A stretch of DNA of 64,000 bases. Origin: Marinarcus sediminis. GTDB taxonomy: Bacteria > Campylobacterota > Campylobacteria > Campylobacterales > Arcobacteraceae. A model generated the notes under the pieces. The model worked only from the letters and a program-made list of their open reading frames with translations, made no database searches and had not been told where the DNA came from. This document shows, piece after piece, positions 35,878-45,245 of this stretch (the first letter of the stretch is position 1; each line of letters opens with the position of its first letter). Location of the stretch: assembly GCF_048571275.1 (NCBI RefSeq), contig NZ_CP182357.1, positions 1,612,001 through 1,676,000 on the forward strand. The letters run 5' to 3'. Made by a program: the position numbers and the translations under genes.

Positions 35878-36450
35878 TTGAAATTTGTTCAAAAAGAGTT
35901 TAGTTCAACTTTTGAAGAAAAAAAGTCAAAATTTATTGCACATTTGTGTCCTTTTCCCCTTTTTGATGAAATCATGAAGCGTTTAAAAGAGGAACACCCC
36001 AAAGCCAGACATCATGTTTATGCCTATCGATATTTAAATGAATTTGACCAAATTGTTGAAAACAGCAGTGACGATGGAGAACCAAAAGGTACGAGCGGAA
36101 AACCTTGTTTAAGTGTTTTAGCAGGAAGCGATTTAATCAACACAGCTGTCATTGTTGTGCGCTATTTTGGTGGAGTGAAACTGGGAACGGGAGGATTGGT
36201 AAGAGCATACAGTGATGCGGTCAATCACGTCATAAAGGAAGCTCAGCTCAATGAGTTTTTAAAGTTAGAACAAAAGAGCATAACGTTGAGTTATGCTCAA
36301 TTATCTCAACTGGAGTATCTTTTAAGCAGACATAAAATCAGCATTATTGACAAACTGTTTGAAGAAGGTGTAACCCTTAAATTAGAAGGAACACAAGAGC
36401 AATTTGGTCTACTAGAAACACTTTTACCCCTTAATGTAACATTACAATAA
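35878..36450 (+). CDS. yigZ: YigZ/IMPACT family protein
   Basis: 190-residue protein of the UPF0029/IMPACT family, of uncertain role (possible translation-stress or nucleic-acid-binding protein). The N-terminal domain holds KARHHVYAYRY, DDGEPKGTSGKP and VVRYFGGVKLGTGGLVRAYSDA; a ferredoxin-like C-terminal domain follows. I chose the TTG at 35878, since AGGTGGA lies 8 bases upstream and the family begins here. Confidence 0.9.
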   Translation: MKFVQKEFSSTFEEKKSKFIAHLCPFPLFDEIMKRLKEEHPKARHHVYAYRYLNEFDQIVENSSDDGEPKGTSGKPCLSVLAGSDLINTAVIVVRYFGGVKLGTGGLVRAYSDAVNHVIKEAQLNEFLKLEQKSITLSYAQLSQLEYLLSRHKISIIDKLFEEGVTLKLEGTQEQFGLLETLLPLNVTLQ

Positions 36451-36462
36451 GCATTAAAATTG

Positions 36463-36489
36463 TATAATTGTCAAATTTATACGACAATT
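36463..36489 (+). promoter_or_regulatory. -10 box overlapped by an inverted repeat, upstream of secretin gene
   Basis: TATAAT at 36463-36468 lies 48 bases before the secretin ATG. AATTGTC at 36466-36472 and GACAATT at 36483-36489 form a 7-base perfect inverted repeat covering the end of the -10 and the expected transcription start, which is where a repressor operator would sit. Confidence 0.4.
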
Positions 36490-36515
36490 GAAATTCTAAC
36501 TTAAAGGGATAAGTT

Positions 36516-37994
36516 ATGAAACTCTTGAACATAATGCTCTTATTGTCTGTTTTCTCTTTTATTTATGCTAAAGAGCAGCCTTTAACGATTAATTTTAAAG
36601 ATCTCTCTGTTGAACAACTTATTCATCTTACCTCTAAATATAGCCATAAAAATATACTCATGACTCAACCCCTTGAAGGCAGTGTTGATTTTGTATCTCA
36701 TCAGGCAATTTATAAAAAAGATTTAATGGAAATTTTGGCTTTAGTGCTTGATGCCAAAGGCTATACAATGGTTGAGTCTCATAATATTTTAACCGTTGTA
36801 AAAAAAGAGAAGAGCAACTCAGATGAACTTATTTTAAAAGAGAATAAAAATCTTCAAGATGAACGAATAATAGCAGTGATTCCTCTAAAAAATATTGAAG
36901 TAAAAAGTGTGATGGCCATCCTTTCTGAGATGGTAATGAAGAAAAAATATGTAAATGAAAATGTAAAACCTTTTATTTCAAAAGATGAAGAGTCCAATCG
37001 TTTGATTGTAGTGGGCATAAAAAGTGAAATTCAAATGATACAACACTTAATAAAAGAGCTTGATAAAGAGAGACTTCAAGTGTATGTCCAAGCAAGAATC
37101 ATAGAACTCAGTGAAAACAGAACAAAAAATATTGGTTTAAAGTATGGCTTGACTTCTATTAATAGCAATGGCAATAACATTTTTACCTTAGGCAGCAATT
37201 TAGGGGGAAGTGTGAATACGTTAAATACAGAAGCACTCTCTTTGTTTTCGATTGCCACACCCACATTAAAATCGGGTATTGCTTTAGGAGCGACGTTAAA
37301 TCTTTTGAAAAACAATCAAGCCATAGATATCATATCTGAGCCATCTATTTTGTGCGTTAACAATAAAGAGTCTTCCATTTATGTGGGAGAGACAAAGTCT
37401 TTTCAAACGGGTTCAAGTATTACTGATGGGGGAACGACCAACAACAGTTTCCAAAGAGAAGACATAGGCTTGACCCTGAAAGTAAGACCGCGTATTTCAA
37501 GTGAAAAGAAAGTGATTTTAGATATTCAAACCATACTTGAAGATGCCAGAGAGTTAAAAACTGGACAAATCAATCCCGATACAACGAAAAAAGAGGTCAA
37601 AACCACTGCCATTGTTAGCAATGGGGAGAGTGTCATTTTAGGTGGATTAATCAAAAGTAAAAAAGACAGTACAGAAGATAAAATCCCATTTTTAGGAGAT
37701 ATTCCCATTTTGGGACATCTGTTTAAAAATAACAGAGAATCCAAAGATAAAATTAATTTGGTGGTTATTATGACACCTTATATTATTCCACAATCAAAAG
37801 ATTTGACCTTTATTCGAGAGCAACTTTTACAACTTAAAATGTTAGAAGAACAATATAGCAAAGATTTGGAAGCAAAATTAGAAAAAAAAGTGAGTGATGA
37901 AAAAGTTTTAGAGAGTAAAAATGAGTATACAACTCATGAGAAGTTGAATCAACAACGGCATAAAGAGGTCTTAAAAACGTTTGGAATTTATTGA
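36516..37994 (+). CDS. Outer-membrane secretin (GspD/PilQ family, CtsD-like)
   Basis: 492 residues with a signal peptide (about 1-18), N-terminal N0/N1 secretin domains including IPLKNIEVKSVMAILSEM, and the C-terminal secretin pore domain with VYVQARIIELSENRTKNIGLKYG, EPSILCVNNKESSIYVGET and GESVILGGLIK. It lacks a clear pilotin-binding S-domain, ending in a Glu/Lys-rich tail. Campylobacterota use such T2SS-like secretins (CtsD in C. jejuni) in natural transformation; a T2SS role is also possible. No other secretion genes are adjacent. Confidence 0.85.
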   Translation: MKLLNIMLLLSVFSFIYAKEQPLTINFKDLSVEQLIHLTSKYSHKNILMTQPLEGSVDFVSHQAIYKKDLMEILALVLDAKGYTMVESHNILTVVKKEKSNSDELILKENKNLQDERIIAVIPLKNIEVKSVMAILSEMVMKKKYVNENVKPFISKDEESNRLIVVGIKSEIQMIQHLIKELDKERLQVYVQARIIELSENRTKNIGLKYGLTSINSNGNNIFTLGSNLGGSVNTLNTEALSLFSIATPTLKSGIALGATLNLLKNNQAIDIISEPSILCVNNKESSIYVGETKSFQTGSSITDGGTTNNSFQREDIGLTLKVRPRISSEKKVILDIQTILEDARELKTGQINPDTTKKEVKTTAIVSNGESVILGGLIKSKKDSTEDKIPFLGDIPILGHLFKNNRESKDKINLVVIMTPYIIPQSKDLTFIREQLLQLKMLEEQYSKDLEAKLEKKVSDEKVLESKNEYTTHEKLNQQRHKEVLKTFGIY

Positions 37995-38608
37995 TTGTGG
38001 ATTTTGGAAATTAAATGGTCAAACGCTTCAAGTGTGTCTATGGTTTTTGCGAGGTTGGTTGATTTTAAAATTTTATTACAATCCGAACAGACGGTAACAA
38101 GATTTTCAACATGATAGGTTCCCCCTTCGGCAATATTTCTTAAAAAGTGAAGATACGAATTATTGAGTGTGATACTTTTCCCGCATCGTTTGCATTTCGC
38201 GTGGTCTCTTTTAAACACCAGCTCTTTTCTCATGGCCAAATCTTTTGGGAGTTTATCTTTTTGTGGTATGCACAATATGTCATACGTTCCCCAAAGTGAA
38301 TCTTTGTTTACTCCCGTTGGTGTCTCAATTTTAATATCTGCATGCGCATATTGGCTGACCAAATCTTCGATAATTTCAATGTCTCTGACATCGCTGTTTT
38401 GTTCATTACGTGTTTTTTCAACAATAGCGTAATCCAGATTAATCAAAGGGTGTACGGTTTGAAAATAGATTTTAATCTCTTTGACCAAATCTTTTGTGTC
38501 TGATTTTTGAGTAAAGTATTGTTTGATTTGTTTTCTTTTTAAGTATAAAGGGATTAAACATGCAATGAGAATGAGTGCAGAAAAAACAAATTCGTATTCA
38601 AGTCTCAT
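37988..38608 (-). CDS. Membrane-anchored HNH endonuclease domain protein
   Basis: 206 residues: an N-terminal membrane helix (about 6-22) then a cytoplasmic region ending in an HNH domain with CKRCGKSI, LHFLRNIAEGG, HVENLVTVCSDCNK. The four cysteines in two CxxC pairs would bind zinc and the histidines and asparagine form the nuclease motif. Membrane anchoring of an HNH domain suggests action on incoming or envelope-near DNA, but the role is unknown. Its 3' end overlaps the convergent secretin gene by 7 bases. Confidence 0.82.
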   Translation of the reverse strand: MRLEYEFVFSALILIACLIPLYLKRKQIKQYFTQKSDTKDLVKEIKIYFQTVHPLINLDYAIVEKTRNEQNSDVRDIEIIEDLVSQYAHADIKIETPTGVNKDSLWGTYDILCIPQKDKLPKDLAMRKELVFKRDHAKCKRCGKSITLNNSYLHFLRNIAEGGTYHVENLVTVCSDCNKILKSTNLAKTIDTLEAFDHLISKIHNQ

Positions 38609-38620
38609 TGCGTATCTTTT

Positions 38621-39718
38621 TTAGATAATTTCAGGATTAATTGTGTGTAAATCCAAACTTTTTTTAACATCATCATGCAGACCACACACCAGTTTTGAAA
38701 GTTCATTGATGTGTAATACCGGTAAAAGTATATCTCTTCCAGATGCTTTTCCGAGCTCTTTTCTGTTGTAATCAAGCAGATAAAAAGTACTCTCATTGTC
38801 TACGACAATAAAATCAGCATCATTATCAAACGCATCCAACATCATTTCAGCAGCCAATTGATAGGTGAACTCTTGATTTTTATGAAAAGTATCCATGGCC
38901 AAATCATTGTTAAGTGATTGCAGTTGAAGATTTTTTGCTTCTAAATTCTCTAAAAGGGTTTGTGCTTTTTCACACCCTTTGTTTCCTCTGTAATATGCAA
39001 TATTAAAATCATTGAAGGTGTGTTTAATAATGGATGTTCCGCACATTTTATCAAAATCTATTGTTTTTTTATTATTGAGTTTAAAGTTTTGTTCTTCAAC
39101 ATTTTTTGAGATGTGTAAACTCTTTTTTAATGCAGATATTTTCTCTTCATTCTCTTGATTGTATTGGTAGATTTTGTTTGATAAATTTGTATGAAAAGCG
39201 ATGCCAGTTTCACTGTTTGAAATGATTTTTAAAAGAGCATCTTTGTTGCTGTCATCTTTTTTAATGAGGGAGTCTACCAATAAAATGAGCGCATCACCCA
39301 CATAGTTTTCATTGTATTTTAAACTGTTTGAAGCATAATAGTCTAATTTATAACTTTCATACTCTTTTTTGTTTTCATCGGTGATATACTCTTCAATTAA
39401 ATTGAGTTTATCATTGAAATCATCTTCATTGATTAACAGGTCTTTGTATGATCGTTTAATGCTGATAGGTTCAATGGTTAAATCTTTCCCAAAATCGTTT
39501 TTAATTGCTTCAACTGAGGTTTTCAGTGTGGTGTATAATCCGTTTAATACAATGGCAAAATCTTCTTTTTCTTCAAATCCAAAATTTCTTTCACTCTTGA
39601 TGGTTTTTAAAATATCCAATAAGTTTTTTTCCTCTTTGATTTTAACAAAGTGTTTTGTGTAATAAGGAAGATAGTCTGTTTTTGCATCAAATTTGTACAA
39701 TGATATTTCGAGTTTCAT
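38621..39718 (-). CDS. Conserved protein with HdrB-like C-terminal half lacking cysteine motifs (DUF5644-like)
   Basis: 365 residues. The N-terminal part (about 1-100) resembles a ferredoxin-like or ubiquitin-like fold. The C-terminal part reads like the second CCG domain of heterodisulfide reductase subunit B / SdhE: YRGNKGCEKAQTLLENLE, AEMMLDAFDNDADFIVV and ILLPVLHINELSKLVCG. The cluster-binding CCGxxxxC and CPxC motifs are replaced (VVDNESTFYLLD), leaving few cysteines. I recall related proteins labelled DUF5644 in this phylum, but that label is from memory. It could be a non-redox paralogue; function unknown. Confidence 0.6.
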   Translation of the reverse strand: MKLEISLYKFDAKTDYLPYYTKHFVKIKEEKNLLDILKTIKSERNFGFEEKEDFAIVLNGLYTTLKTSVEAIKNDFGKDLTIEPISIKRSYKDLLINEDDFNDKLNLIEEYITDENKKEYESYKLDYYASNSLKYNENYVGDALILLVDSLIKKDDSNKDALLKIISNSETGIAFHTNLSNKIYQYNQENEEKISALKKSLHISKNVEEQNFKLNNKKTIDFDKMCGTSIIKHTFNDFNIAYYRGNKGCEKAQTLLENLEAKNLQLQSLNNDLAMDTFHKNQEFTYQLAAEMMLDAFDNDADFIVVDNESTFYLLDYNRKELGKASGRDILLPVLHINELSKLVCGLHDDVKKSLDLHTINPEII

Positions 39719-39809
39719 ACTGTTTGTTTCACCTTTTTTATGGTTTGATAAATTTTAATGCAATTTTGCTTAATTTATCGTGTTGAATGTTTTTCAGAAG
39801 GGGCATCGT

Positions 39810-41078
39810 TTATTCGTCAACTCGCTTCACAACAGCACCAATAGCCATGAGTTTCTCTTCTAAATTTTCATACCCTCTGTCTAAATGATAAATTCTGTGA
39901 ATATTGGTTTCACCAGAAGCTACGAGTGCTGCAAGTACAAGCGCAGAACTGGCTCTTAAATCGGTTGCCATGACATCTGTTCCTGTCAATGCATTTGGCG
40001 TTCCAGTAATGGTTGCAGTGTGCCCTTGTAGGGTAATATCAGCACCCATTCTGAGCAATTCATTGACATGCATGTATCTGTTTTCAAAGAGTTTTTCATC
40101 AATGATGCTCACTCCATTGGCTTGTGTGGCTAAGGCCATGAATTGTGCTTGCATGTCTGTTGGGAATCCTGGGTATTCTGTGGTAACAATTTTGACTGAT
40201 TTTATGGTATGTGCAGGCAGTAATGTAACTGATGTTTCATCTTTTAAGATACTGAATCCCATCTCTTCAAGTTTTGATAACACGGCGTCTAAATGCATGG
40301 GAATAATATGGGTGATGTTAAGTCGGGTATTGGCAATAGCTGCTGCACAAAGATAGGTACCTGCCTCAATTCTGTCTGGAATAATATCAAAGTTTTTGAA
40401 CTCAAGAAGTTCTTGTTTGGTTCCAACGATTTCAAGTTCATTTGTGCCAATGCCTTTGATGTGTAAACCAGCTGCTTTTAAAACTTCACACAGTTGCACC
40501 ACTTCTGGCTCTTTTGCTGCGTTGATGATTTTTGTTGTTCCATTGGCTAAGGCTGCTGCCATAATAATATTTTCACTTCCCGTTACGGTGATTTTATCAA
40601 ATACGATGGTAGCCCCTTGAAGCCCATTTGGTGCAGTAGCGTGAATGTATCCCCCTTTGATTTCAATAACAGCGCCCATTTGCTCGAGTGCTTTTAAATG
40701 TAAATCAACGGGTCTCTGACCAATGGCACAACCTCCAGGAAGAGAGACTTCACAATGACCAAATCGTGTAAGCAATGGACCTAAAACCAAAATTGAGGCT
40801 CTCATGGTTTTGACAATATCATAGGTTGCTTTTGTTTCATGAATCTTTGAAGTATTAATTTCAATGGTGTTGTTGTCGGTTTTTGAGTAAGAGCTTCCAA
40901 GCATCTCTAAAAGTTTTAAAAGGGTATTAATATCCACAACATTAGGTAAATTCCCAATTGTTACACTGTTTTTTGCCAATATCGTAGAAGCTAAAAGAGG
41001 CAATGCCGCATTTTTTGCACCCGAAATTTTTACATCACCGCTTAATTTTTTTTGCCCGATTATTTTTAAATATTTCAT
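39810..41078 (-). CDS. murA: UDP-N-acetylglucosamine 1-carboxyvinyltransferase
   Basis: First committed step of peptidoglycan synthesis: transfers enolpyruvate to UDP-GlcNAc. The 422-residue protein has K22-N23 in SGAKNAALP, the catalytic cysteine C117 in LPGGCAIGQRPVDLH (target of fosfomycin, so sensitivity is predicted), and RIEAGTYLCAAAIA plus TDLRASSALVLAALVA. Length is standard. Confidence 0.97.
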   Translation of the reverse strand: MKYLKIIGQKKLSGDVKISGAKNAALPLLASTILAKNSVTIGNLPNVVDINTLLKLLEMLGSSYSKTDNNTIEINTSKIHETKATYDIVKTMRASILVLGPLLTRFGHCEVSLPGGCAIGQRPVDLHLKALEQMGAVIEIKGGYIHATAPNGLQGATIVFDKITVTGSENIIMAAALANGTTKIINAAKEPEVVQLCEVLKAAGLHIKGIGTNELEIVGTKQELLEFKNFDIIPDRIEAGTYLCAAAIANTRLNITHIIPMHLDAVLSKLEEMGFSILKDETSVTLLPAHTIKSVKIVTTEYPGFPTDMQAQFMALATQANGVSIIDEKLFENRYMHVNELLRMGADITLQGHTATITGTPNALTGTDVMATDLRASSALVLAALVASGETNIHRIYHLDRGYENLEEKLMAIGAVVKRVDE

Positions 41079-41088
41079 TTTTTTCCTG

Positions 41089-42153
41089 TTAGTTTAATTC
41101 TGTGTTTTTTTCACTGTTTTCAATATAAATTGATTGGCTTGGAAAGGCAAAAGCCGCCCCATTGTTTTGAACAATTTGCATTACTTTTAAATTGACATCT
41201 TCTCTGACTTGCATATATTCTCCCCATTGTGTTGTATTGGTAAAGAAGTAACAAAAAATCCCTAAAGAGGAGTCATTGAAATCTGTAAAATGGATATAAA
41301 TGGTCTCTTGATGAATACCTGAATGCTGTTTTAACATCTCTCTTAATTGGTTTAAAATATTTTGCATTTGTTGTGCTGTGGTGGAGTAAGTTAAGCCAAT
41401 GTTCATTTTAATTCTTCGTTTGCCCATACGTGACCAGTTTAAAATAGCACTGTTTGCCAATACGGCATTGGGTACGGTAACAATCGCTTGTGCAAAGGTT
41501 CTTACTTTGGTTGATCGAATACCTATTTGTTCCACAATGCCTTCAACATTGGGGGTATAAATCCAATCCCCAATTTTAAAAGGTTTGTCAGAAAAAATAA
41601 CCAGTGACCCAAAAAGGTTTGCAGCAGTATCTTTTGCTGCAAGTGCCAATGCCATACCTACCAATCCAAGTGAAGCCAAAAAGCCACTGATATTGTAGCC
41701 CCATTCATGCATAATAGCAACAAATCCAATAGAAATAACAATGAATTTTAGACTTTTTGTAATAAAATTGGTAATGTCATCACTGACCTCTTTCCCCCAT
41801 TTTACCGTAAAGCCATGAATGACTTTAGAAAAGGGTGTTAAGACATTAAAAATACCCCAAAAGATAACAAAAGCATAAAGCGACTTCATACCGTGATAGA
41901 CAAATACTTTCATCTCTTCCGGCAGTTGAATATAATTTAAAGCCACATGCGTTCCTATAATAATGAAAACAAAATTCATAGGTTTCGTCAAAGATTCAAG
42001 CACTTCATCATCAAAAGTGGTTTTTGTTTTTTGTACAAGTTTCATGATGGCTGAGTAGATAATAATTCTAAAAAGTTTTCGGGCAAATAAAAAAAATATA
42101 AAAATAGTTATGGCAATGGGTATTTGTAATGCAGGGTCATTTAAAAACGACAT
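41089..42153 (-). CDS. MscS family mechanosensitive ion channel
   Basis: 354 residues with about four or five membrane helices, then the MscS pore helix and beta domain: LGLVGMALALAAKDTAANLFGS and SDKPFKIGDWI are the conserved pore-lining and upper beta-domain motifs. Such channels release solutes on hypo-osmotic shock. It lies 10 bases upstream of murA and is probably transcribed with it. Confidence 0.92.
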   Translation of the reverse strand: MSFLNDPALQIPIAITIFIFFLFARKLFRIIIYSAIMKLVQKTKTTFDDEVLESLTKPMNFVFIIIGTHVALNYIQLPEEMKVFVYHGMKSLYAFVIFWGIFNVLTPFSKVIHGFTVKWGKEVSDDITNFITKSLKFIVISIGFVAIMHEWGYNISGFLASLGLVGMALALAAKDTAANLFGSLVIFSDKPFKIGDWIYTPNVEGIVEQIGIRSTKVRTFAQAIVTVPNAVLANSAILNWSRMGKRRIKMNIGLTYSTTAQQMQNILNQLREMLKQHSGIHQETIYIHFTDFNDSSLGIFCYFFTNTTQWGEYMQVREDVNLKVMQIVQNNGAAFAFPSQSIYIENSEKNTELN

Positions 42154-42232
42154 TGGCGCTCCTATTCTAAAAATAATGCGATTTTAACAAAAAACTGATT
42201 AAAATTCGATTTTAATCAAAGTGGGTAACGAA

Positions 42233-43117
42233 ATGACGAACGAAACCAAATTGGGTATACAGTATATGCTTTTTGCCTCTTTTCTTTTTGCTTTTATGGG
42301 GGCTTTTGCCAAAGAGTTAAGCACCCATATGAATTCTGTAGAGATTGTTTTTTTTAGAAATATATTTGGCGTAATTTTAATTGCTGTTTCAGTATATAAA
42401 CGTCCCTTAAAACAAGTGGGAGGAAAACCCTTTTTACTTTTTTTCAGAGGTTTGATGGGCTTTTTAGCCTTATTAATGTTTTTTTATAATATTGCACAAA
42501 TTTCACTGGCTGAAGCGATGACTTTCTCAAAAACTTCGCCAATATTTACGGCCATTTTTGCTTACATTTTTGTCAGAGAAAAACTCTCTTTAAAGGGTTG
42601 GATTGGTATTTTTGTAGGTTTTGCGGGGATTTTGTTTATTACAAAATTTGATGGAAGCAATTTGGACAAAACAGACTGGTTGGGTATTTTGTGTGGTGTG
42701 GGTGCGGGGTTGGCGTATACATCTATTCGAGAATTGAAAAACTTTTATGAAAACAGAACCATTGTGTTATCTTTTATGACATTAGGAACAATTGGGCCTA
42801 TTATTTTGATGTCTTTAGCGCAATATTACCACTCTGTAACCTTTGATTTTATGCTGGCTCCTTTTGTCATGCCTCAACGTTCAGATTGGATTCTTATTAT
42901 TGCTTTAGGGATTTTCTCAACCTTTGCACAAATTTATATGACCAAAGCATACTCTTATGCAAAAGCGGGAATTATTGGAACAATAAGTTATTCCAATATA
43001 ATATTTTCAATTATTTTAGGACTTTTTTTAGGTGACAAATTTCCTGACATTTCGATATTTTTAGGTATAATCCTTATTGTATTTAGTGGGTTATTAGTAA
43101 GTAAAGTAAAGGATTAG
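42233..43117 (+). CDS. DMT superfamily (EamA) transporter
   Basis: 294 residues with ten hydrophobic segments in two EamA repeats, including FLFAFMGAFAKEL in the first and IGTISYSNIIFSIILGLFLGD in the second. Members export amino acids, nucleosides or other metabolites; the substrate is not readable. I prefer ATG 42233 over GTG 42221, though neither has a strong ribosome site. The next gene begins one base after the stop. Confidence 0.87.
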   Translation: MTNETKLGIQYMLFASFLFAFMGAFAKELSTHMNSVEIVFFRNIFGVILIAVSVYKRPLKQVGGKPFLLFFRGLMGFLALLMFFYNIAQISLAEAMTFSKTSPIFTAIFAYIFVREKLSLKGWIGIFVGFAGILFITKFDGSNLDKTDWLGILCGVGAGLAYTSIRELKNFYENRTIVLSFMTLGTIGPIILMSLAQYYHSVTFDFMLAPFVMPQRSDWILIIALGIFSTFAQIYMTKAYSYAKAGIIGTISYSNIIFSIILGLFLGDKFPDISIFLGIILIVFSGLLVSKVKD

Positions 43118-43118
43118 T

Positions 43119-44861
43119 ATGGTTATCAGTGAAGAGATGATATTTTTTGGTTTGGTTGGTCTTTTTTGGATTGTTATTTTAGCATGGTATGTTCATGATA
43201 AATATGTTCAAAGAGCGCATCAACTTCTTGTAAATTATCCGATAATTGGGCGATTACGATATGTTTTGGAAGAATTCAGAGAACCCTTCAGACAATATTT
43301 TGGTGATGAAAAATTTTATGAGTCAAAAGACAAACTTGATTGGGTTTATAAAGCAGCGAGAGATTTACCCAATTATGCCTCTTTCTCTCCTTCACAACCT
43401 TTGCCTAAACCAAAGTTTTTGTTGCGTCATGCAACGATTGTGTTAAATGACAACGAAGTTTCAAATGATTTCAGTGTTACTTTCGGTGAAAACAGAAAAA
43501 TTCCTTTTGTTTCAAAATCAATCATTGGACGTTCTGCTATGAGTGATGGATCAATTTCTCCTGAGGGTACGAGAGCGTTTGTTCGAGGGGCTTTTATGGG
43601 TGGTTTCCCTATCAACAGTGGGGAAGGTGGATTAACCAGTAACTTTTTTTGTACACACGTAAAATACAATGATGGTTATATGGATATTCATGAGGGTACT
43701 GCTGTTCAAAAAGTGATCAAAAAGGTGGTTCGAAAATTGTTCAATGGTTCTATGGCCGCTGAAGTTTATCGAAAAATGGTTTTTAAAAATAATCCTGAAT
43801 CCGAAACCTATACTTTTGATGAAAAGACAAAAAGATTGCATCGAGTTAATTGGAATGCGGATATCAAAGAGTTCCCCAAAGAGGTACCTGATGATATGCC
43901 CGATATTATTTTACAAGTAAGTTCAGGTTTATATGGTGTCAGAAAACTTGATGGCTCTTTTGACCCCGTGCGGTATGAAAAACTGATGCGTTTTTGTAAA
44001 ATGACGGAGATAAAACTCGCACAAGGAGCAAAACAGACAGGAGGAAAACTTATTGGTTCTAAAGTAACTCCTGCAGTGGCTTATTATCGAGGAGTAGAAC
44101 CATACAAAGATCTTTTTTCTCCCAATCGATTTCCTTATGCCAATACAATTACGGAACTTTTTGATTTTATTGGTGAGATGCAAACAATATCTGGAAAACC
44201 CGTAGGCATTAAAATTGTTATTTCAGATTATGATAACATTGTTCCTTTTGTTAAAGAGCTTGCCAAAAGAGTTGAAGAGGGAAACAGTGCTTATCCTGAT
44301 TATTTTGCCATTGATGGGGGAAGCGGAGGAAGTGCGACTGCTCCTATTGAAATGATGGAAAGAATAGGGTTAAGTATCAAAGACTCTATTTATTTAGTGG
44401 ATAAAGTTTTAAGAGATTATGGCGTAAGAGAGAAAGTCAAAATCACTGCCAGTGGAAAAGTTTTAACTCCTGATGACGTAGCAATACTCATGGCATTAGG
44501 CGCTGATTTTATTCAAATTGCACGTGGCTTTATGATGAGTGCAGGGTGTATTCGTGCCAGATATTGCTCAGGTACAGGGAAACATCAATGTCCTGTTGGA
44601 TTGGCCACACAAGATAAAAGCAAACGAAAAAAATATTTTGTCTATAAACATGCCAATTATGTGCGTGATTACCACAAAAATCTTCTTAAAAATTTACGAG
44701 GATTGTTGGCAGTTATGGGGTTAAAACACATCAGTGGACTCAATAAACATTACATTATGTTTATTGACAGAAACTTAAAAGTACAAGACAATATTGATGA
44801 TGTTTTTGGCAGAAAATTAGATATTGGAAAAGATAAGGAGGGGAAAGATGAACTTAGATAA
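43119..44861 (+). CDS. FMN-binding glutamate synthase family protein, membrane-anchored
   Basis: 580 residues. One N-terminal membrane helix (about 5-25) precedes a domain like the FMN and Fe-S region of glutamate synthase large subunit (GltB/ALR): GGSGGSATAPIEMM, DFIQIARGFMMSAGCI, and a Cys cluster in ARYCSGTGKHQCPVGLATQ that could bind a 3Fe-4S centre. It has no glutaminase domain, so ammonia-dependent or a different flavin reaction is likely. The stop overlaps the next gene by 14 bases. Confidence 0.85.
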   Translation: MVISEEMIFFGLVGLFWIVILAWYVHDKYVQRAHQLLVNYPIIGRLRYVLEEFREPFRQYFGDEKFYESKDKLDWVYKAARDLPNYASFSPSQPLPKPKFLLRHATIVLNDNEVSNDFSVTFGENRKIPFVSKSIIGRSAMSDGSISPEGTRAFVRGAFMGGFPINSGEGGLTSNFFCTHVKYNDGYMDIHEGTAVQKVIKKVVRKLFNGSMAAEVYRKMVFKNNPESETYTFDEKTKRLHRVNWNADIKEFPKEVPDDMPDIILQVSSGLYGVRKLDGSFDPVRYEKLMRFCKMTEIKLAQGAKQTGGKLIGSKVTPAVAYYRGVEPYKDLFSPNRFPYANTITELFDFIGEMQTISGKPVGIKIVISDYDNIVPFVKELAKRVEEGNSAYPDYFAIDGGSGGSATAPIEMMERIGLSIKDSIYLVDKVLRDYGVREKVKITASGKVLTPDDVAILMALGADFIQIARGFMMSAGCIRARYCSGTGKHQCPVGLATQDKSKRKKYFVYKHANYVRDYHKNLLKNLRGLLAVMGLKHISGLNKHYIMFIDRNLKVQDNIDDVFGRKLDIGKDKEGKDELR

Positions 44862-45225
44862 AGTAATAGCAGGCTTTTTTATCATATTGGCCATGACCAT
44901 TAACTTTGGGTTTTTTTATGGTGATATGGGAAGTTTAGAGACACACAGTAAATACGAACTCTTTGCTGCAATTATTATCAATGTCATTGCCACGACACTT
45001 AAATTGGGTGATAAAACACAAATGGGATCGGTTTTATTAGCAACATCTCTCGTTGCAGACATTCAACTCATTGCCGCGGCAATTATTTGGGCAATTGTGG
45101 ATAATTCGTATACCATGAACCAAGAGGTGATTGCGATTATTATTTCATTGAGTGGTGGGGCATTGCTTGCTAATTTTACATCGGTTGCTCTTTATATTGC
45201 TGAAACCATCAAAGCTAAAAGATAA
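44848..45225 (+). CDS. Small integral membrane protein (DUF6394-like)
   Basis: 125 residues with four hydrophobic segments (about 5-22, 35-50, 58-85, 98-118) and short loops. ATG 44848 has AAGGAGGGG upstream and overlaps the end of the flavoprotein gene. I recall similar Campylobacterota proteins under the label DUF6394, from memory only. Its position between the flavoprotein and a K+ channel, and the conserved KLGDKTQMGSVLLATSLVAD stretch, hint at a channel- or transport-related role; function unknown. Confidence 0.65.
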   Translation: MNLDKVIAGFFIILAMTINFGFFYGDMGSLETHSKYELFAAIIINVIATTLKLGDKTQMGSVLLATSLVADIQLIAAAIIWAIVDNSYTMNQEVIAIIISLSGGALLANFTSVALYIAETIKAKR

Positions 45226-45245
45226 GCTTTTAAAGAGGAAAAAAA

